From contig CM059570.1 in the NCBI GenBank assembly GCA_030386875.1, forward strand, positions 29,140,192 through 29,204,191: a stretch of DNA of 64,000 bases. Reading direction: 5' to 3'. This document shows positions 40,164 through 51,470 of the stretch, one piece after another. The position numbers were made by a program, and so were the translations under genes. The notes under the pieces were generated by a model. It had not been told where the DNA came from and ran no database searches. It saw only the letters and a program-made list of their open reading frames with translations. Within the stretch, counting starts at the first letter, position 1, and each line of letters begins with the position of its first letter. Source of the stretch: Morinoia aosen. Taxonomy: Eukaryota > Arthropoda > Malacostraca > Amphipoda > Talitridae.

Positions 40164-40509
40164 CATTGCCCGAACGCAGCCGCGTAGTCACGTGACCAGT
40201 AGCATCATCAAATGCAGCTTCTGTGGTGCTCATAGAAAACGGAGAAAGCGAGAAGTTTAAGGGAGAACTCGTCTACTCAACATGTAAGACTGCGATAGGC
40301 TAACCCTATAACGACCAAAATTTTTGGGTGTTGAACGAAATATTACGGCAATTTCCCTTAAGTGGTCGTAAAGGAAACCCAGAAAATGTGAAATTTTATC
40401 AAAAACATTGAGAAAATTAGAACGATGTGATTTCCTGATGTCCAAAGTTCTACAGACGGTGGTCGACATAGGATTATACTGAAGTTCAGTATTCAACTCA
40501 AATTTTTAA

Positions 40510-40675
40510 GTCATTTGCAGTAAGCAATTTCGAAATGGCAAACATGAACTGGATCGCGCCTTCATTTAACTTTGAGTGCGTACTCATAAAAATTGTGTGT
40601 GTGACTTCTGGTCGGTCAGCAGCATTATGAAAATCCCTTCCGTGGCCACCAGTGGTTCACGTTACGATCAAAGTG
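40510..40675 (-). repeat. Dispersed repeat, inverted copy of 17150-17290
   Basis: Its reverse complement shares GGTGGCCACGGAAGGGATTT and AATGAAGGCGCGATCCAGTT with 17150-17290 at high similarity by eye. Confidence 0.7.
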
Positions 40676-40940
40676 TTAAGCTTGTCCTTCATTCATTCGC
40701 TCTGGGTTAAACAGCCGGAAAAATCTTTGCCCAACGGAAAGCTATATAAAGGGTGTCTGATGTAAAGCTATATTTGGATATAAAGCTATACTGACATTGA
40801 TGCAGATTTGGTTAGCCCTCACCCATTTTGATTTTTGAATTTGTTGACTGTTTGTTCTGTTTGCCAGTGTATTAAAGGGTTCATTTAGAAAATTTGAAAA
40901 GAAAGTAATATTTTCGGAAAAAGTTAATTCGGTCAATGAA

Positions 40941-41302
40941 CCCCTCAGGGGGATGCAATTATTGTATCTATGAGAATTAGCGCTTCCAGGAGGTCAATGT
41001 GGGGGCCCGAGCTGAGAGTTAGGTAGGCCTTCTTTTTTGTGGAAATAAATGTTTTTGTTACGTTAAGGACCACCTTTTTTCAGTCCACTGCTGTCCTGTT
41101 CTTCAGCACCTACTACTTTCTTCTTCAACTTTGGTCTTGTTTCATACTCTTCTTTCCCAACTTACTGTTTCTAAGCCCTTTCTGCATAGATTCCGCGTTT
41201 CCTTAACTCCATACTAAATGGTGCCTTCCTCCTTTCTCTCTTTGGATCGCATTTGTTGCTGCGGGTAGGGAGGCTAAAACTAACGACTAATCTAATCTAA
41301 TC
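40941..41302 (+). mobile_element. SINE-like element, copy E, full length
   Basis: Head CCCCTCAGGGGGATGCAATT and tail GACTAATCTAATCTAATC. A 13-bp target duplication with two mismatches (TTCGGTCAATGAA at 40928-40940 and TTCCGTCATTGAA at 41303-41315) brackets it. Confidence 0.87.
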
Positions 41303-41315
41303 TTCCGTCATTGAA

Positions 41316-43996
41316 GTACCGTGTATTTGATATCATTGATGAATGTTAGGAATACGAAAGGTCCCAAAATCAATCCTTGTGGAACGTCATAAGTAATATC
41401 AAGTATATGTTTTCAATTATATCGTTTTTTTGCTACTTATTAAGCGCGATTCGATGATTGTGATCAGTGAAATTATTTCCATACTCTAAATACACATCAA
41501 TATCCAATTTATTTCTCAGAATCAGAAAAAACTTGTGAGTTTCTTTTAGAACTCAGTGAACGAGTTATTTCAGAGAAAAGAAAGAAAGAAAAGAAAAGAA
41601 AAACATTTTATTTCCAATAAAGTACAAACATGAAATGTCGATACATTGGTTTTTAAAACACCTTAACATTAACATCCTTAAATGATTATAACACATTGGT
41701 ATCGTAATACCCGTGTAAAATGTTGAAACAAAATGATTGATAGAAAAGTACAACAAAATTGAGTTCCTTTCCTTGCCTAATCTGATTTTGAACTAGGAGA
41801 GCACAATCCTCGCGACGTTCATTTGAAAAACACTTTCATTAGTACGCACAAGTATTGAAAAATGAAAGCGAAAAATGTATTCGAATACCTTAGCATAGAA
41901 ACCCTTAATTGCTATTTGTACATGGTTATCGTAGTATCCATGTTAAGTGTTGGAACATATGATTTAGATCCTTAATTGCTATTCATACTTGGTTATCGTA
42001 ATACACATGATGGTTGTCGACACAGGATTTAGGGAGAAGCACAAGTTAATAAAAAATAATCATTAATATGTATAAGAGGATCGTTTGCATTTGGAGGGCG
42101 GCACTAAGTTTCAGTTTCTGTGTTTCAATTTCTAAGTTTCAATTTCTGAAGTTTTTGCTTGGGATTGAAAATTTATCTTATTTTACGTTCGTTAAGTCAT
42201 TCTAATATTGATCTTGCTTACTCCGGTCGAACAAAATGAGCATCACAACTGTTTGTTCCACGCAGCGGAATGAGGTTGCTTTCCACAATTACTAGTACTT
42301 CATCTGTGGTGCCCGGAAATGGAAAGGGAGCGTATTATTTTTCTAATAAATTATCAACTCCAAAATCCAGGAATTCCTTTCGCCCATCCGACAACACTTC
42401 ACTCCCTCCTCCGGTGATGCCCCGCATCCGGTCATGCCTCTACATTTGGTTACGCCTACATTTGTTTATATCTTACATCCGGTGAAAGCCCACATCCGAT
42501 CTTTCATCCTTATGCAAGGTGTCCCAACGATTATATTTGCTATAAAAATACACAAGATGGTTATGATATTTCTTACTTGCGCAAATAGTACTTTCGCAAA
42601 GAGTACATCGGGGTTAAAGACATGAAAAGTATTGTTTTACATCGCTAGATGTAATATTTTCAACATAGGTGGAACCTTGCAAAAGTTAACTATTTAAAAT
42701 TAGTGTTGTCGTAGTGTATTCACGAGAATAAAAAGGTAAGAAGAGTTTATCACACAAAGCTTACGACAGCAATTCGAGACCAGAATAAGAAGATTAAAAT
42801 GATGATTTTCAAAGTTATGACATTCGTCAGATCCGAGGCCTTTTTAAATGTTTCAACGAGATCGAAGTAGAGAAAGTATGTACTAAGATACCCTCACATT
42901 TGACATCCGCTCTCTCTCTTTGCGGTGATTGATTTGGGTTTGGAAATGCAAGATGAAAGTGAGTCACTAAGAACACAAAATCCCTGTGACACATAGCTGA
43001 AAATACTCTTGTTAGGGTGCGTGTTATTGGATCACGAGCCTGTAATATTTGCTACACAGCTGGAACACCGATATACACAAAAAAAATTGCTAATGAACTC
43101 CGTCGCATGTTCAAAAAGCTTCAATATGAGCGAAAAGTATTTACGAGTATCTTAAAGTTAAGACCATGACTTGAGATCGAATACATGAGGATCGTAATAT
43201 TTATATTGATTGATTTTGAAACAAATGGTTGGGAGAAAAGTACAAAGAAAATGCATTCCTTCTATTGTGTTGATATCAAATACATGAGGATCGTAATATT
43301 TCTATCGGTTAAATTTTGGAACAAATAATTAGGAGAAAAGTACGTAGATAAATGCATTCTCTCCCTTGTGTTGGTCTGATTTTAACACTGGATTTTATTT
43401 CAAGGGGTCAGGAAAACATTGCATATGTGATGCGTTGTTAAGAACACTCAAGTTGGTGCATTTCCATATTGAAATTTGAGCTTGCGAACGTTGGAACTAG
43501 TGAAATGAGGGATTAAAGGTTGAAGGTACAACGGGTAGATCCAAAATTAATTTGCATCTTTGACTGCTAGGTTGATGTTATAGGCAGTTTTACATTGTTT
43601 TCTACCAACTGGTAAGCTAAAATACCTGGTATGGATGAAATGAACGATTTTACAATAACGGAAAAATTTAAATTTCGTATACTACAAGCTTTGGCACAGA
43701 AAAATTTACCGGATTCAAAATAGATGAGAGGGACCGATGTACAATGCCAACCGTAACATTATCAAGATTGCTGGGGCAAAACGAGAAAGTCAAAACTACT
43801 TCAAATGGTGTGGCCGAAAGCACACTGGAAGAGTGTAAAGGACGACACTGCGTCTCTACAGGATCAATATGAGCATTTTAAAAGGGAATACGTTCTAAAC
43901 TTACAGACACGCACATACGTACACCGATATCCATACGCATATACGCACACACGTACTGCATGTACGCACCCCTCCAGCACGTGCTGCAGTTCACAC
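41316..43996. other. Gene-poor AT-rich region with old tandem duplications
   Basis: No gene recognised. 41903-42020 holds two copies of TTAATTGCTATT...GGTTATCGTA. 43190-43370 holds two ~100-bp copies with CATACATGAGGATCGTAATATTT. Relics of the repeat seen at 17955 occur at 41815 and 43425. The right end, before 43997, is LINE 3' UTR of unknown extent. Confidence 0.5.
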
Positions 43997-46759
43997 TTAT
44001 TGTGTTGACGCAAGATAGAGAGCCAGTTTAGTTTTGAATTCTCTCAGTGTTTGAGGGGTTTTGAAGCTCTGGGGGAGTCTGTTCCATAGTAAGGCGCCTG
44101 ATACTGACAGAGCCCTCTGCCCGGTGTTGGATGAACGGTATTTGATTGAGACATCACGTCTCCTGTTCGGCCTTTGGTTCGTGACGGTAGGGGAGTGGAA
44201 TTCCACTATTTCAGCACTGCTATGAGGAAGATATAAAGAGGAGAAAACGTATTGGGTTTTGTGCGCCTGGAACCTTTCCCGAATCGGAGCCCAGCCAAGT
44301 TTATGCAGGAGAGGTGTTACGTGGTCATGCTTTTTGAATTTACCGTTGCATACAACCTTTGCTGCAAAATTCATGCATTTTTGTTGGTCTTTCTGAAGAT
44401 CTTTGGATATACCTCCCCAGACCAGGCTACAGTAGTCAATACGTGATAAGACCAAAGAATGAACGGCCAACAATCTAGATTCTTCGTCAAGCATATTTTT
44501 TATACGATTGAAAAACAGTAAGGTCCCGTGAATTGCGTTGCAGGTTTTATCAACGTGGGATTTGAAGGACATGTTTCTATCGAACCAAATACCTAAGTTT
44601 TTTACTTTTTCTGATGGGTGAATTGTATCATTCCCAACTGTAAGAGTTAGATCTAGATTTCGAATGTTGTTTATTGAATGCTTTGACCCAAAAATAATGA
44701 ATTGTGTTTTGTTCGCGCTTAGCTTGAGACCATTTTGGTCATACCATGACTTGAGGCTGATCAATAGAGCTTCAGCTCCTTTTTTCGTCTGTGGTATTTC
44801 TGCTACAGAGCTTGTCATTGCAATTTGGACGTCATCTGCATACATGGAGATTCGTGTGTTAGAAGGCATTGGAGGGAAATCGTTTATGAAAATTGAAAAC
44901 AGTAGCGGGCTCAGAATTGATCCTTGAGGGACACCAAAGCTGTTTTGAAGGAATGGGGACAACTTGTTATCTAAGAGGACTGCATGAGACCGATTTGAAA
45001 GGTAACTTTTAAACCACTGTGTATCAACTCCTAAGTTCAGTATTTTTCGTAGGAGTTGATTATGTTCGACGCTGTCGAATGCTTTAGAGAGATCAAGTAG
45101 CAGCAGAAGTGTTACATTTTTTTGATCGATGTCGTTGTATATTTTTTCAGTGATGTTAAGCAGGGCGTCTTGAGTGCTAGTGTTCTTCCTGTAGGCATAT
45201 TGATTTCGATGAAGTAAATTTGACTCGTCCAGGTGAGATGACAGTTGATTCGTTACTACTTTTTCTAATATTTTGGACAGGACAGGTAAAAGGCTAATGG
45301 GCCTGTAATTTGATGCTGTATTTATGTCACCAGTTTTATGCAACGGTCTAATTATAGAGTGTTTCCATTGTTTTGGAAACTTGTTAGTGGCTATTGATGT
45401 GTTGATAATCAAACGAATAAATGGTGCTGTGACTGGAAAACTGTCTTTTATGTATTGGAGGTTGATTCCATCATGTCCAACTGCTTTTGTGTTTTTCAAT
45501 GAGTATAAAATAGTTTTTAACTCTGGTAAATCGATAGGGCGTGGCTTCCACAGGGCGCCAGCCTTTGAAAGTGCAGTAGGGCATGAACTTTCAACTGTCC
45601 ATTTCCTCGGACTGGTTTTACTCACTTCATTGAAGACTTGGGCACCTACTTTTGAAAAGAAAGTGTTGAACTCAGTGGCTTTTTCCAAAGGATTTTCAAA
45701 ATCACTTTTGCGCTCTAAGTTTTTATATTGAGCCACCTCACTAATGATTTCCCATGTACGTTTTGGATAATTTTTTGCCATGAATAGTTCTTGGTGGAAG
45801 TGAGTTTGTTTTGCTTGCGTGATTTTCTTCCGAAGAATCTTTCCAAGTTCTTTATATCTCCTGTATAAAGTAATGTTTGACCTGTTTTCTTTATACTCTC
45901 GCAAGTAAATTTTCTTTATTCTGCTTAGGTCTTTAATTTCGCTGGTAATCCACAGAGTGCGTTTTGGCCTAGTTTTTTTGGTGATATAAGGAGCGCATTC
46001 ATTTAGAGCTGCTGTAAAGTTCTCGTTAAAGATAGAAACTTGAAAGTCCACATCGTCAGATTGCATCATGCTCTGAAATTCGGTGAGCCTGTTTAGAAGT
46101 TTTTCATTAAATAGTTCCGGCGAATATTGACTTTTTAGGCGGTAAGTCATGAGACGATAGTTTTGTCTTTCCTTTGCAATATTAATTTTACATTCTACAG
46201 AGTGGTGATCGGCGACAGAGGGTGATATTACTGTATTTAGTATTGCCGTTGGTTTTTTTGTGATTGCTAGATCGAGGAGAGTCTTAGATACTCTTGTAAC
46301 GCGAGTCGGTTCTTTAACCATTTGTGAAAGGTTTAGTTTGTACAACAGTCTGCTAAGCTGATTTTCTTCATCCGTTAGGTCAATATTAAAATCACCGAAA
46401 GCAAAGAATGACATTTTTGTAGCTAAAATTTCTTTGAAAATTTTCTCAATGAACTCTACTGTTTTTGGTAGAGAAGCTGATGGGTGCCGGTAAAGGCTGC
46501 CGGTAATGATGGATTTATGTTTATTTATTTGCACTTTCAACCAAACCATCTCTATGCCTTCGCACACTTCGTTTGTTAAAAGTAAAGACGACTGGTAAAC
46601 TTCTTTTACGAAAATACAAGAACCACTACCTTTGCTATTTTTAACGCCGTCATGGCGGTACAGCACGTAATCGGGAATATTGAAAAAGGAGCTCTGAGTT
46701 CGCGAATCGAACCATGTCTCGGAAACACATAAAATGTCAATGTCTTCTGTGACCAACAT
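43997..46759 (-). CDS. LINE ORF2: endonuclease and reverse transcriptase
   Basis: 920 codons from the first ATG. The in-frame sequence upstream back to 46975 encodes the usual start of the endonuclease (HINARSLFSKLDDIRVM), so translation probably begins further upstream. Endonuclease: CVSETWF, FAFGDFNIDLTD and VADHHSVECKI. RT: NYRPISLLPVLSKILEKVV, YAYRKNTSTQDALL, LLLDLSKAFDSVEHNQLL (catalytic Asp), FGVPQGSILSPLLFSIFIND and MYADDVQIAM (catalytic pair). The C-terminus has LLWNRLPQSFKTPQTLREFK, common in CR1/Jockey-type elements. No internal stop; likely once active. Confidence 0.9.
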   Translation of the reverse strand: MLVTEDIDILCVSETWFDSRTQSSFFNIPDYVLYRHDGVKNSKGSGSCIFVKEVYQSSLLLTNEVCEGIEMVWLKVQINKHKSIITGSLYRHPSASLPKTVEFIEKIFKEILATKMSFFAFGDFNIDLTDEENQLSRLLYKLNLSQMVKEPTRVTRVSKTLLDLAITKKPTAILNTVISPSVADHHSVECKINIAKERQNYRLMTYRLKSQYSPELFNEKLLNRLTEFQSMMQSDDVDFQVSIFNENFTAALNECAPYITKKTRPKRTLWITSEIKDLSRIKKIYLREYKENRSNITLYRRYKELGKILRKKITQAKQTHFHQELFMAKNYPKRTWEIISEVAQYKNLERKSDFENPLEKATEFNTFFSKVGAQVFNEVSKTSPRKWTVESSCPTALSKAGALWKPRPIDLPELKTILYSLKNTKAVGHDGINLQYIKDSFPVTAPFIRLIINTSIATNKFPKQWKHSIIRPLHKTGDINTASNYRPISLLPVLSKILEKVVTNQLSSHLDESNLLHRNQYAYRKNTSTQDALLNITEKIYNDIDQKNVTLLLLLDLSKAFDSVEHNQLLRKILNLGVDTQWFKSYLSNRSHAVLLDNKLSPFLQNSFGVPQGSILSPLLFSIFINDFPPMPSNTRISMYADDVQIAMTSSVAEIPQTKKGAEALLISLKSWYDQNGLKLSANKTQFIIFGSKHSINNIRNLDLTLTVGNDTIHPSEKVKNLGIWFDRNMSFKSHVDKTCNAIHGTLLFFNRIKNMLDEESRLLAVHSLVLSRIDYCSLVWGGISKDLQKDQQKCMNFAAKVVCNGKFKKHDHVTPLLHKLGWAPIRERFQAHKTQYVFSSLYLPHSSAEIVEFHSPTVTNQRPNRRRDVSIKYRSSNTGQRALSVSGALLWNRLPQSFKTPQTLREFKTKLALYLASTQ

Positions 46760-46975
46760 TACTCTAATGTCATCCAGCTTACTAAAGAGGCTACGAGCAT
46801 TGATATGTTTAATTTTAATGTTTTTTATTTTATGGCGATTATTTGTGGCATCAGAGGGATTTTTTGGTAGGGACTGTTTCGTGGATTTATTGATTTTATC
46901 ATTGTTGCCCAGAGTGTCAAGTCTAGCATCTGGTGTATTTGAGAGACTGCCATTTAACTGGACAACAGTATTTTG

Positions 46976-48340
46976 TCATGAAGATGATGTGATATCAGTC
47001 TTGTTTTTGTCTTGTGCAACAAGGGTACTGTAGTGATAATTTTTCCGATGAAGCATCAACGGATGGTTATTAGTTGATCCTTCTGGTGAGGGGTCGACTA
47101 CTGTTCTCCAAATACCATCGTCTTGCTCATCGAAGATGAAAATTCTCCTACCAGTGATCTTTGATATGATATGTGGTATTAAGTCCCCAGCATCATGATC
47201 AAAATGTTTTTCGTCAATGTTACTTATGAGCCTAGGTAGATCACCGCTTTTCTTGGCAAAGAAATTGACATATTTGTTTTCATTTGTAGTGCTTTCTTTT
47301 TTTATTGCTGCTTTTAAGGAATTGTAACTCCATTTTGAGGGCGATTTTGTTTTAAGCTGGTGAGTTACTGCATGAAGAAGGCAGTGCCCATCGGCTATGG
47401 TAGGATGCAGCTTCACTTTCAATGATCGTTTTAATTCATCCATTGTGGTACTGACGAGTGAGTACATGGGGCTTGAGTGATATTTAGGCTGACATTCAGC
47501 ATTTTCAGACGAGAGTTGTTTGGATTTCTTGCTTTCCTGGCTATGAATTTGCGGGCTGTGGCCAGTTTTAGTTGAGTGAGCGACTGAGAAATGAGGGGTG
47601 CTCTTGTTCTTTCCACTCTCTTGGTGGTGGTTATGTGTGCGGTTTGGCTGTAAATATTTTATCGGATTTTGACCGGGATTCTGCTGCAATTTTTCTCTTT
47701 GTACTGATTTTACTGCTTCCGAGTACGTGGTTGGTTGTTGATGATTTGTACTCGTTTGTGATGAGGGTATATCGCTCTCTGAGTTCGCGTCAGATAATAA
47801 CGAGAACCTGTTTTTTGTGGGTACTCTGCGGTAGCCGGAGATCAATGGAGGGGAACGTTCATTCCCAATAGGCAAGCAATGAATTAGGTTTCTGGAGACT
47901 TCACTGGAAGCAGTTAGTAATCGAGTAGAATTCTTCAATTCATTTTGCTGTTTTGTACTGATGTTGGAGCATTCAGTTTTTTCATCTAATCCATTTGAGT
48001 TTCTGAGACATGAGCTAGATTGTAAAGTGAGTTTTAGACTCGTTCTGAGAGCAATCTGTTGAAGAAAATGGTGTGTTTCTTCTCTTGAACCGGGCCAAGT
48101 ACGAACATCATTGCAAGTTATGAGATCAGTTGCACCGTTTGTTCGGAGCGGAATCAATTTAATACCGTTTGTTTTGCACAAGTTCAGCGCCTGATGCAAT
48201 TGTTTACCGCTACACGCACTCACGACACAAATACGGGCTGACGCATGCTTTGAAAATATGAGTTCTTTGATTTTAGCAATGTTAGGTTGTGAGAGGCTTA
48301 AGTCTCTGAAGCAAACGATGTGGTTAGTGAATTGAGGCAT
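46976..48340 (-). CDS. LINE ORF1, C-terminal part with OTU cysteine-protease domain
   Basis: 454 codons from the first ATG; the frame is open upstream of it and continues the ORF1 protein. Residues about 1-110 are a compact alpha/beta-like region (ARICVVSACSGKQLHQALNL, GIKLIPLRTNGATDLITCND) of unknown function, perhaps hydrolase-like. The middle is polar and low-complexity. Residues about 305-440 match the OTU layout: ADGHCLLHAVTHQL (catalytic Asp, Cys), a helical middle, RRIFIFDEQDD, and NYHYSTLV with the catalytic His. The triad appears intact. The frame ends at TGA (46976-46978), then continues open in the same frame into ORF2. Confidence 0.82.
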   Translation of the reverse strand: MPQFTNHIVCFRDLSLSQPNIAKIKELIFSKHASARICVVSACSGKQLHQALNLCKTNGIKLIPLRTNGATDLITCNDVRTWPGSREETHHFLQQIALRTSLKLTLQSSSCLRNSNGLDEKTECSNISTKQQNELKNSTRLLTASSEVSRNLIHCLPIGNERSPPLISGYRRVPTKNRFSLLSDANSESDIPSSQTSTNHQQPTTYSEAVKSVQREKLQQNPGQNPIKYLQPNRTHNHHQESGKNKSTPHFSVAHSTKTGHSPQIHSQESKKSKQLSSENAECQPKYHSSPMYSLVSTTMDELKRSLKVKLHPTIADGHCLLHAVTHQLKTKSPSKWSYNSLKAAIKKESTTNENKYVNFFAKKSGDLPRLISNIDEKHFDHDAGDLIPHIISKITGRRIFIFDEQDDGIWRTVVDPSPEGSTNNHPLMLHRKNYHYSTLVAQDKNKTDITSSS

Positions 48341-48381
48341 TTGGTCAATTACGTTCAGGAGATCATCAATGCGACTGGAAA

Positions 48382-49365
48382 TTACAGTTCGTATTTTACA
48401 AGAGGGGTCAATGTCGGTCCTCTGGACCGTCGTGAGAATTCTATCTCCGACAAGAAAGTATCCAGAGGTTTTTTGCAGTGCGAGTCAGAAAATTGGCTTG
48501 TCGAAAACGGGATCTTTGGCGTAAGATCGAAAGAGCTTACATGCAAGTTCAATTTGAAAAGTTGTTCTGTAATGAGCCTAATATTTGAAGCGGTTGAAGA
48601 TATCGAAAGTGGAGTTGGAGGCGTCCGCTGTTTTGACATTTTTGTTAAGTGGGCTGCAGTGAGAGACAGGTTATTGTTTACCTGGTGAATGAAATGGGAC
48701 ATTGAAATTTGAAGCGGGTGCAAGCTGTTTGATGTAATATTCAGGTAATTCTGTTCACTAGAATTATAAATATTAGAAATATTAGAATAGTAAATATTAG
48801 GCTCATTCATCGCATCATTCTCGGTAGCTAGTGACAAATCTACATTTTTACCCATCATACCCCGTGGGACATTTCTTGATTCTTTCGCTGGTGTATCTTC
48901 TCGAGGACTGCTTAGATTGTAGAATCCAGGCTCAGGGGCTTCTTCCTTGCTCTTGCTAGGGCTTGTTTTGACTGCTTGCGATGCCGGTGTGAAAATTTCG
49001 TTGTTACCAGCAGCGCTTGGGAGATTTATGTCTGTGGCGAGTGGCTCAGAAACTCGACTCTCAGTCGGGCGACCTTCTGTCGACTCTCTGTCGGTTCGCT
49101 CTGGTGATGGTAGATGCGTTGCGGTGCTTTCGTTGACGTTGCACTGCTTTACCGTCGGGGTTTCTTCTGTTATTTTGAGCGGTTGAGGCTTTTGAACGAG
49201 CGATTTTACGCGTGACGTTTTTGGTGGTTTTCGTTTCCGTTTCATGAGCGGTTCAGATATATTCTGCTGATTTGGCTTTGAGTTTTCAAGCGGCGTTGTG
49301 AGGGATGTTATTTCTCCAGATAAAGCCGCTTTACGAGTAGCAGAGCGAGTTTCATATGAATACAT
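48382..49365 (-). CDS. LINE ORF1, N-terminal part
   Basis: 327 codons. Ser, Thr, Pro and Lys-rich, with no recognised domain until a helix-prone stretch (ISMSHFIHQVNNNLSLTAAH). The last ~25 codons overlap a protein-like frame that leads into 46976-48340, so ORF1 is broken by a one-base frame change near 48460. The ATG at 49365 is the first in the frame. Confidence 0.7.
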   Translation of the reverse strand: MYSYETRSATRKAALSGEITSLTTPLENSKPNQQNISEPLMKRKRKPPKTSRVKSLVQKPQPLKITEETPTVKQCNVNESTATHLPSPERTDRESTEGRPTESRVSEPLATDINLPSAAGNNEIFTPASQAVKTSPSKSKEEAPEPGFYNLSSPREDTPAKESRNVPRGMMGKNVDLSLATENDAMNEPNIYYSNISNIYNSSEQNYLNITSNSLHPLQISMSHFIHQVNNNLSLTAAHLTKMSKQRTPPTPLSISSTASNIRLITEQLFKLNLHVSSFDLTPKIPFSTSQFSDSHCKKPLDTFLSEIEFSRRSRGPTLTPLVKYEL

Positions 49366-49400
49366 CGTGAAAGATATTTTAGGTTTTGTTCACTGATTAG

Positions 49401-50480
49401 AAGTTATTGAAATCGTTAACAAAGCTTGATCCCTGAGAGTTCATTGACACGAGGCACGGTCTTGCCAGAGTACAACTTCTATTTTGCTGCGATTTTGGTT
49501 TCCATGGTTTGAGATGTAGGAGACATAGGTGACATTGCTTTTAAAATTGGATGAAAAATAAGCTGTCAGGCGATGAAAAGAAACCCACAGACACTCAATT
49601 CATATTCACTGACACTCAACATAAATTTCGCAATAACAGATGAGGATTGCGTAAATTTATCACTGTATTTTATGTTGGTATTCACAGAATTCAACTTTGC
49701 TATTTCATCAGGTCTTTTTTGCTTCACGTTAGTATTCGTGGTAAGCTTGTTCCGGTTCAAGTAGGTGCGAGTGACAGGGGATGCGGAGGAGGAGGGAGGG
49801 GGTTGTTGCGGTTCACCAGGGAGAGAGGCGGAAGTGACCATTTCCGGGGTCTGTTGCACACACAGACACACACACTTCGAGTCTAAAACATAGCTTACAG
49901 AAAGCGCCATTCAGTTTTGCACGATGAAATTCAGCACTTTTCACAGCTGATTGTTTTGATGACTTTTTCCAGTTTCACGATTCAATGATGTAGAAAGTAC
50001 ATTCACGGATGCTCAGTTTTTCATCACATTTTGAGGTGCTTGAATAATAGCACCAAACAACTCCTCGCTGGAGCAGCGACACCTCACCTCCTCTCACTAC
50101 CGCAGCCTCAACTACACCTCACCTCAACTACATTCAGAGAAATAAAATAAAAGATGGTAAGCCAGTTTTTTCTTGGATACTCCTTTAGGATTCACTGGAT
50201 GGAGGATCAAAGATGGAGAGAAAGAGAAAAAATAGAATGAATTTTTTATCTAAAATGAAGTGGATACCAAAAATCAATCGAATCCCAGCTGTGCCGCTCG
50301 GTGATTCTCCCCGTTGGGAAAAGGGAGAACTCAGCCACAATTCCCCCTCTACCCAGGTGTCGGAAATGGGTACCGGCTTGACCGGGAGTAACCGTCAGTG
50401 CGTCCTTGTATTAGTTGTAAGGTATTTGAAATATGAATGTACAAGATGATATGTATCAGGCTTGATTGGAATAAAACATC
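49401..50480. other. Probable LINE 5' region and unique sequence
   Basis: No coding domain seen. 50285-50400 has a GC-richer block (CCCAGGTGTCGGAAATGGGT) that may be a fragment of another interspersed repeat. Confidence 0.45.
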
Positions 50481-50489
50481 CTTTCTTTT

Positions 50490-51015
50490 CTTTGTAAGCG
50501 TTGACGTCCGTAGAATTAAATAAAGTCCCCGCGTATCTCATTCGAGGCGCACACCTCTGTAGTTGAATCAAGTCCCTCAACATTAAATTTTAATTAAACG
50601 TTGACCTCTAGAATTAAATCAAGACCCGCAGCATCACATTCTAAACGTTAACCTTCGTAGAACTAAATCAACACCCTATTTCAGTTTATTCTAGGTTTCA
50701 AGATCCGTACAACTAAATCAACACCTGCGTCATCTCATTTCAAGCGTTGACCTCCTTAGAATTAAATCAAGTTCTGCTATATCTCATTCGAGGCGTTCAC
50801 GTCTATAATTGAATCAAGACCTACAGCATCTTATTCTAGACGTTGACCTCTAGAATTAACTCAGTACCCACAGCATCTTATTCTAGAGTCTAGACGTTGA
50901 CTACTAGAATTAAATCAGTACCAGCGTATCTCATTCGAGGCACCCACCCCTAAAATTAAATTGAGTCCCGCTGTATCTCATTCGAGGCGCCCACCTCCGT
51001 AGAGTTGAGGAGACT
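50490..51015. repeat. Degenerate ~55-65 bp minisatellite
   Basis: About nine units with GTTGACCTCTAGAATTAAATC, a GACCCGCAGCATCTCATTC-like block and TCGAGGCGC. Strongly diverged. Confidence 0.75.
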
Positions 51016-51470
51016 TTGACTGGCCCGGCCTCCTGAGCGTTTGGATCCGGACTGTCCGAATACGAACTGATGGCTCCAATTCAAAGAGGAATCTATACCT
51101 GCCGTCGCCACGGAAATATTGCTCTTATTCTGAACTTGTAGGAGCAGAATATTTCAGATCTGGTCAATAAAAATATCGGGCTCGAGAGAATGAGATAAGC
51201 GTGAAATTTTGGAGAGTTGTGGGTTAATTTTACGATAACCTTCGTACTCCACAGATTGGTGGCCTAGTAAATAAAATGATGCATTTTAGAATAGTTGATC
51301 GGTTCACAGAATTTTTTGGTGCACTGAAAGCAAAATTTCACTATGAATCGATTGTGTTTTTGAAGAGGTCTTTTTTGTTTAAATAATGCAGGGATATTCG
51401 CCTCTCCTGATTTTTTGAGTCTATTTTATAAAAGGAAATACTTGAAAAAAATGACCCGTAATATTTCTAT
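51016..51470. other. Unique sequence, nothing recognised
   Basis: No gene, array or element recognised between two minisatellites. Confidence 0.5.

Larger units (their letters stand above)
43997..49400 (-). mobile_element. CR1/Jockey-like non-LTR retrotransposon with an OTU domain in ORF1
   Basis: Minus-strand ORF1 (49365-46976, one frame change) and ORF2 (to 43997) with endonuclease and reverse transcriptase. ORF1 carries a low-complexity N-terminal part, a central domain and a C-terminal OTU-type cysteine protease. ORF1's last frame and ORF2 share one frame, separated by a single TGA. Outer boundaries were not fixed because no target duplication was found. The ORF2 RT is uninterrupted, so this copy is fairly young. 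Clade placement is by the look of the RT blocks only. Confidence 0.85.

Noticed and set aside
50285-50420. Possible tRNA or tRNA-derived head
   Set aside because: GC-richer and partly self-complementary, but no cloverleaf with anticodon and no A/B boxes could be laid out.
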